Source: Protaetiibacter sp. (lineage in GTDB: Bacteria; Actinomycetota; Actinomycetes; Actinomycetales; Microbacteriaceae). From it: 36,616 nucleotides of DNA. This document shows positions 34,342-36,616 of the stretch, piece after piece. A program made the translations under genes and the position numbers. The notes below the pieces were generated by a model. That model was not told the origin of the DNA and searched no databases. It saw only the letters and a list, made by a program, of their open reading frames with translations. Where the stretch lies: assembly GCA_030150265.1 (NCBI GenBank), contig JASLGG010000054.1, forward strand, positions 1 through 36,616, read 5' to 3'. Positions within the stretch are counted from its first letter, which is position 1. Each line of letters opens with the position of its first letter.

Positions 34342-34402
34342 GGTGAGGGGTCGCAAAGTGTCGCCAGAACGGCGTGTTGAGAGCATTTCGCGACCCCTCA
34401 CC
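34342..34402. repeat. 61-bp palindromic intergenic element
   Basis: ggtgaggggtcgc (34342-34354) and gcgacccctcacc (34390-34402) are perfect 13-bp arms; after one mismatch five more pairs extend the stem, and a small inner hairpin cgcc/ggcg sits in the loop. It fills most of the gap between the ATPase and lipid-kinase genes. It looks like a mobile or repeated palindrome and could also act as a terminator, though no T-tract is present. Confidence 0.6.
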
Positions 34403-34440
34403 GGGCTCAGGGGGAGGGCGCGGGATGCCATGATGGGCGG

Positions 34441-35361
34441 ATGACGACGAAGCCGAAGCGGGTGGTCGTCGCCATCAACCCGGCTGCCTCGTTCGGGGCG
34501 AGCCGCGATGTCGGCCCCGCGGTCGTGCAGACGCTCCGCGCCATCGGCCACGAGGTGACCTCGCTCACCGAGCCCGACTTCGAGTCGCTGCTCGCCTCCG
34601 CCCGGGATGCCGTGCGGTCGAAGCCGGACGCCCTCGTGGTGGTCGGCGGCGACGGCATGGTCAACCTCGGGGTGAACCTCGTGGCCGGCACCCGGGTCCC
34701 GCTCGCGATCGTGCCCTCCGGAACCGGCAACGACATGGCGCGCGGCCTCGGCATCCCGCACGACGACACGGAGGCGGCGATCCGTCTGCTCGGCGAGGCG
34801 CTCGGCCGCGCCCCGCGCGCGATCGACGCCGTGCGCATCCGCTGGACCGAGGACGACGGATCGCGCGGCGAGCGCCGCTTCGCCTGCGCTCTGTCGGCGG
34901 GCTTCGACGCGATCGTCAACGAGCGCGCGAACCTCATGCGCCACCCCAAGGGGCCGAGCCGCTACATCCTGGCGCTGCTCGCGGAGCTCGCCCGGCTGAA
35001 GCCGCTGCGCTACCGCGTCGAGCTCGACGGGGAGCAGCTCGAGGTCGACGCGCTCATGGTGTCGGTGGGCAACAACGTGTCGCTCGGCGGCGGCATGAGG
35101 ATCACCCCGGATGCGGTGCTCGACGACGGCCTGCTCGACGTGATGATCGTGAAGCCGCTCTCGCGGGTGGCGTTCCTGCGCATCTTCCCGCGGGTGTTCC
35201 AGGGCGCCCACACCTCGGATCCGCGCGTGCTCATGCGGCGTGCGGCGCGCATCCGGATCGCGGCGGACGCGCCGCTCGTGGCCTACGCCGACGGCGAGCG
35301 GATCGCGCCGTTGCCGCTCGAGCTCGAGGTCGAGCCGGGCGCGCTCCGTGTGCTCGTCTGA
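34441..35361 (+). CDS. Diacylglycerol/lipid kinase (YegS/DgkB-like)
   Basis: A 306-residue cytosolic lipid kinase of the DAGK catalytic family. VVVGGDGMVNLGVN is the GGDG nucleotide motif and PSGTGNDMARGLG the second signature. GGGMRITPDAVLDDGLLDVMIVK marks the C-terminal beta domain. It probably phosphorylates diacylglycerol or a related lipid. ATG 34441 is 6 bases after CATGAT (34429-34434), fitting leaderless translation. It stands alone between the palindromic element and tRNA-Glu. Confidence 0.94.
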   Translation: MTTKPKRVVVAINPAASFGASRDVGPAVVQTLRAIGHEVTSLTEPDFESLLASARDAVRSKPDALVVVGGDGMVNLGVNLVAGTRVPLAIVPSGTGNDMARGLGIPHDDTEAAIRLLGEALGRAPRAIDAVRIRWTEDDGSRGERRFACALSAGFDAIVNERANLMRHPKGPSRYILALLAELARLKPLRYRVELDGEQLEVDALMVSVGNNVSLGGGMRITPDAVLDDGLLDVMIVKPLSRVAFLRIFPRVFQGAHTSDPRVLMRRAARIRIAADAPLVAYADGERIAPLPLELEVEPGALRVLV

Positions 35362-35377
35362 CCCTCCGCCGCTCGTT

Positions 35378-35407
35378 TTGGTGGGGGCCTGCGGCCTATG
35401 GCATAAT
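35378..35407 (+). promoter_or_regulatory. Promoter of tRNA-Glu
   Basis: TTGGTG (35378-35383), 18-base spacer, CATAAT (35402-35407) preceded by an extended-type TGG. It would start transcription near 35414, 13 bases before the mature tRNA. Confidence 0.65.
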
Positions 35408-35426
35408 CGTCAAGTTGTCGCGAAAC

Positions 35427-35502
35427 GGCCCCATCGTATAGCGGCCTAGTACGCCGCCCTCTCACGGCGGTAACGCGGGTTCGAATCCCGCTGGGGTCAC
35501 CA
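35427..35502 (+). tRNA. tRNA-Glu (anticodon CTC), CCA encoded
   Basis: Acceptor ggcccca pairs with tggggtc (one G-T), anticodon stem ccgcc/ggcgg encloses ctctcac, and the T stem gcggg/cccgc encloses ttcgaat. Anticodon CTC reads GAG (Glu). Discriminator A at 35499 is followed by encoded CCA. Confidence 0.97.
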
Positions 35503-35541
35503 ACGCAGAAAGCCCGGTCCACTGGACCGGGCTTTCTGCGT
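35503..35541. terminator. Strong intrinsic terminator after tRNA-Glu
   Basis: An 18-bp perfect stem (35503-35520 with 35524-35541) with a 3-base loop. The GC core is flanked by AAA and TTT, giving an A-tract/T-tract stem typical of bidirectional terminators. It starts one base after the encoded CCA. Confidence 0.9.
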
Positions 35542-35553
35542 GTCGGAGCCCCC

Positions 35554-35582
35554 TTGACAGCGTCGGAGCCGCGTCGTAACGT
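35554..35582 (+). promoter_or_regulatory. Consensus-like promoter of the second ArsR/SRPBCC operon
   Basis: TTGACA (35554-35559), exact 17-base spacer, TAACGT (35577-35582). It is the only perfect -35 hexamer I found in the window. The operator palindrome begins at the last base of the -10 box. Confidence 0.85.
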
Positions 35583-35599
35583 ACAACCAAATGGTTGTA
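35582..35599. promoter_or_regulatory. Palindromic operator of the second ArsR-type regulator
   Basis: tacaacca-aa-tggttgta: perfect 8-bp inverted arms around 2 bases. It spans the transcription start and overlaps the first candidate ATG (35591), so the right half-site is also codons Met-Val-Val. Confidence 0.82.
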
Positions 35600-35926
35600 T
35601 CAATGGAACTCAGCGACGCCGAGGTGGACCGGCTCTTCTCCGCGCTCGCCGACGCGACCCGCCGCGACATCCTGCGGCGGAGCGTCGACGGCGAGCTCTC
35701 CGTGAGCCGGCTCGCCCAGGAGTACCCGATGAGCTTCGCGGCCGTGCAGAAGCACGTCGCGGTGCTCGAGCAGGTGGGGCTCGTCACCAAGGTGCGCCGC
35801 GGACGGGAGCTGCTCGTGCGATCCGAACCGGAGACGCTGCGACGCGCGCGCCTCGCCCTCGACCAGCTGGAAGAGGCGTGGCGCGGCCGCGCCCTGCGCA
35901 TGGCCGCACTCCTCGACGAGGACTGA
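35591..35926 (+). CDS. ArsR-family winged-helix repressor
   Basis: A 111-residue regulator: DAEVDRLFSALADATRRDILRRSVDGELSVSRLAQEY, then recognition helix MSFAAVQKHVAVLEQVGLV and wing VRRGRELLVRSEP. No metal site is visible. ATG 35591 is 8 bases after the -10 box and would give an almost leaderless mRNA whose first codons are the operator half-site. ATG 35603 (MELSDAEVD) is the alternative; homology begins there. A strong consensus promoter shows that the gene relies on repression. The SRPBCC gene follows after 18 bases. Confidence 0.92.
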   Translation: MVVSMELSDAEVDRLFSALADATRRDILRRSVDGELSVSRLAQEYPMSFAAVQKHVAVLEQVGLVTKVRRGRELLVRSEPETLRRARLALDQLEEAWRGRALRMAALLDED

Positions 35927-35944
35927 ACGGAAGGAACAAAGGAC

Positions 35945-36430
35945 ATGGAACTGACGGTGGACAAGGACCTCGACGCCCACACCCTCACGGTGACGGCGAC
36001 CTTCGACTACCCCGTCGAGAAGGTGTGGCAGCTCTACGCCGACCCGCGCAAGATGGAGCGCTGGTGGGGGCCGCCGACCTATCCCGCCACCGTGGTCGAG
36101 CACGAGCTCGCGCCCGGCGGTGTCGTGCACTACTTCATGACGAGCCCCGAGGGCGAGGAGTTCCACGGCTGCTGGCGCGTGCAGACGGTCGACGAGCCGC
36201 GCCGCTTCACGGCCGACGACTACTTCGCCGACGCCGACGGCAACCCGGTCGCCGACATGCCCGCGACCCACATGGACTACTCCTTCGAGGCGATCGACGG
36301 CGGCACCCGGATGGTGTGCGTGTCGAGCTACGACTCGCTCGACGACCTCCAGAAGACGCTCGACATGGGCATGGAGGAGGGCCTCACGGGCTCGATGAGC
36401 CAGATGGAGGCGGTGCTCGCGGAGGGTTAG
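35945..36430 (+). CDS. SRPBCC / AHSA1-type ligand-binding protein
   Basis: A 161-residue START-like protein: FDYPVEKVWQLYADPRKMERWWGPPTYPATV is the AHSA1 signature, with GGVVHYFMTSPEGEEFHGCWRV and a C-terminal amphipathic helix GLTGSMSQMEAVLAEG. The ligand is unknown. ATG 35945 has a GGAAGGA site (35930-35936) and a second GGAC just before the start. It is the partner of the ArsR-type gene upstream and parallels the pair at 22396-23264, though the two operators differ. Confidence 0.93.
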   Translation: MELTVDKDLDAHTLTVTATFDYPVEKVWQLYADPRKMERWWGPPTYPATVVEHELAPGGVVHYFMTSPEGEEFHGCWRVQTVDEPRRFTADDYFADADGNPVADMPATHMDYSFEAIDGGTRMVCVSSYDSLDDLQKTLDMGMEEGLTGSMSQMEAVLAEG

Positions 36431-36448
36431 AGCCCTAAACTTCACGTC

Positions 36449-36616
36449 ATGGCGAAGAAGACGATCACGATCCTCACCGACGACCTCGACGGCGAGGAGC
36501 TGCCCGCCGGCACCCGCAGCACGCGGTTCGCGCTCGACGGGGTGGACTACGAGGTCGACCTCTCGCCCGCCAACGCCCGTGCGCTCGCCGACGCGCTCGC
36601 CCCCTACATCGCAGCG
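36449..36616 (+). CDS. lsr2: Lsr2-family nucleoid-associated protein, N-terminal part (3' end outside window)
   Basis: The first 56 codons of Lsr2, the actinobacterial H-NS-like protein that bridges DNA and silences AT-rich, often foreign, genes. The start MAKKTITILTDDLDG and the dimerisation region FALDGVDYEVDLSPANARAL are clear. The C-terminal DNA-binding domain with its RGR-type AT-hook lies beyond the window. ATG 36449 is 7 bases after TAAACT (36436-36441), consistent with leaderless mRNA. Confidence 0.95.
   Translation, partial: MAKKTITILTDDLDGEELPAGTRSTRFALDGVDYEVDLSPANARALADALAPYIAA

Overview
The window is one contiguous, very GC-rich (about 70%) bacterial chromosomal segment. GC-biased third codon positions, a partial Lsr2 gene, DUF6458 and DUF5997 proteins, an ilvC / serA / leuB / ilvE / gltX / tRNA-Gln neighbourhood, many apparently leaderless start codons, and a palindromic repeat of a type I remember from Microbacteriaceae all point to an actinobacterium, most likely Microbacteriaceae. 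I see no rRNA, CRISPR array, prophage or transposase. No stretch longer than about 300 bases lacks a gene.

Layout. 1-9948 is mainly core amino-acid metabolism on the plus strand: the end of ilvC, a large LuxR-type ATPase regulator, a MtlD-family dehydrogenase, two small membrane proteins, serA, a small reverse-strand DUF6458 membrane protein, leuB and ilvE. 9954-14610 holds an alpha/beta hydrolase, then an overlapping run of FAH-family hydrolase, MFS exporter and YeiH-type membrane protein, then two small genes. 14623-18290 is an accessory stretch: a stand-alone LysR-type effector domain divergent from DUF5997 over a shared promoter, a PIN/antitoxin pair with a palindromic operator, an orphan DarT-like ADP-ribosyltransferase with a putative zinc knuckle, an unknown gene, and a second PIN/antitoxin pair. 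18347-21835 carries an EamA transporter, gltX, a thioredoxin-reductase-like flavoprotein and tRNA-Gln.

21942-26295 contains a VOC protein, an ArsR/SRPBCC pair, and a redox group (F420-reductase-like protein, luciferase-like oxidoreductase, divergent MarR regulator with two operator copies, FMN reductase). 26305-29195, all on the minus strand, is a two-component system followed by a small acidic secreted protein and a four-repeat membrane protein of COG4705 type. 29304-36616 holds an SDR, a Pro/Tyr-rich membrane protein, an MBL hydrolase, a CsoR-type repressor with a P1B ATPase whose His-rich N-terminus has absorbed two repeat elements, a lipid kinase, tRNA-Glu with a strong terminator, a second ArsR/SRPBCC pair and the start of lsr2.

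Across the window starts tend to fall into two classes: those with a TANNNT-like -10 box 6-7 bases before the start codon and usually no useful leader (22 genes), and those with a real leader and an AAGGA/GGAGG-type ribosome site. The most promising leads for new biology are the COG4705 / acidic exported protein / two-component locus, the orphan DarT-like protein in its toxin cluster, the split LysR-effector/DUF5997 pair, and the excess of the hexamer GGATGC/GCATCC.
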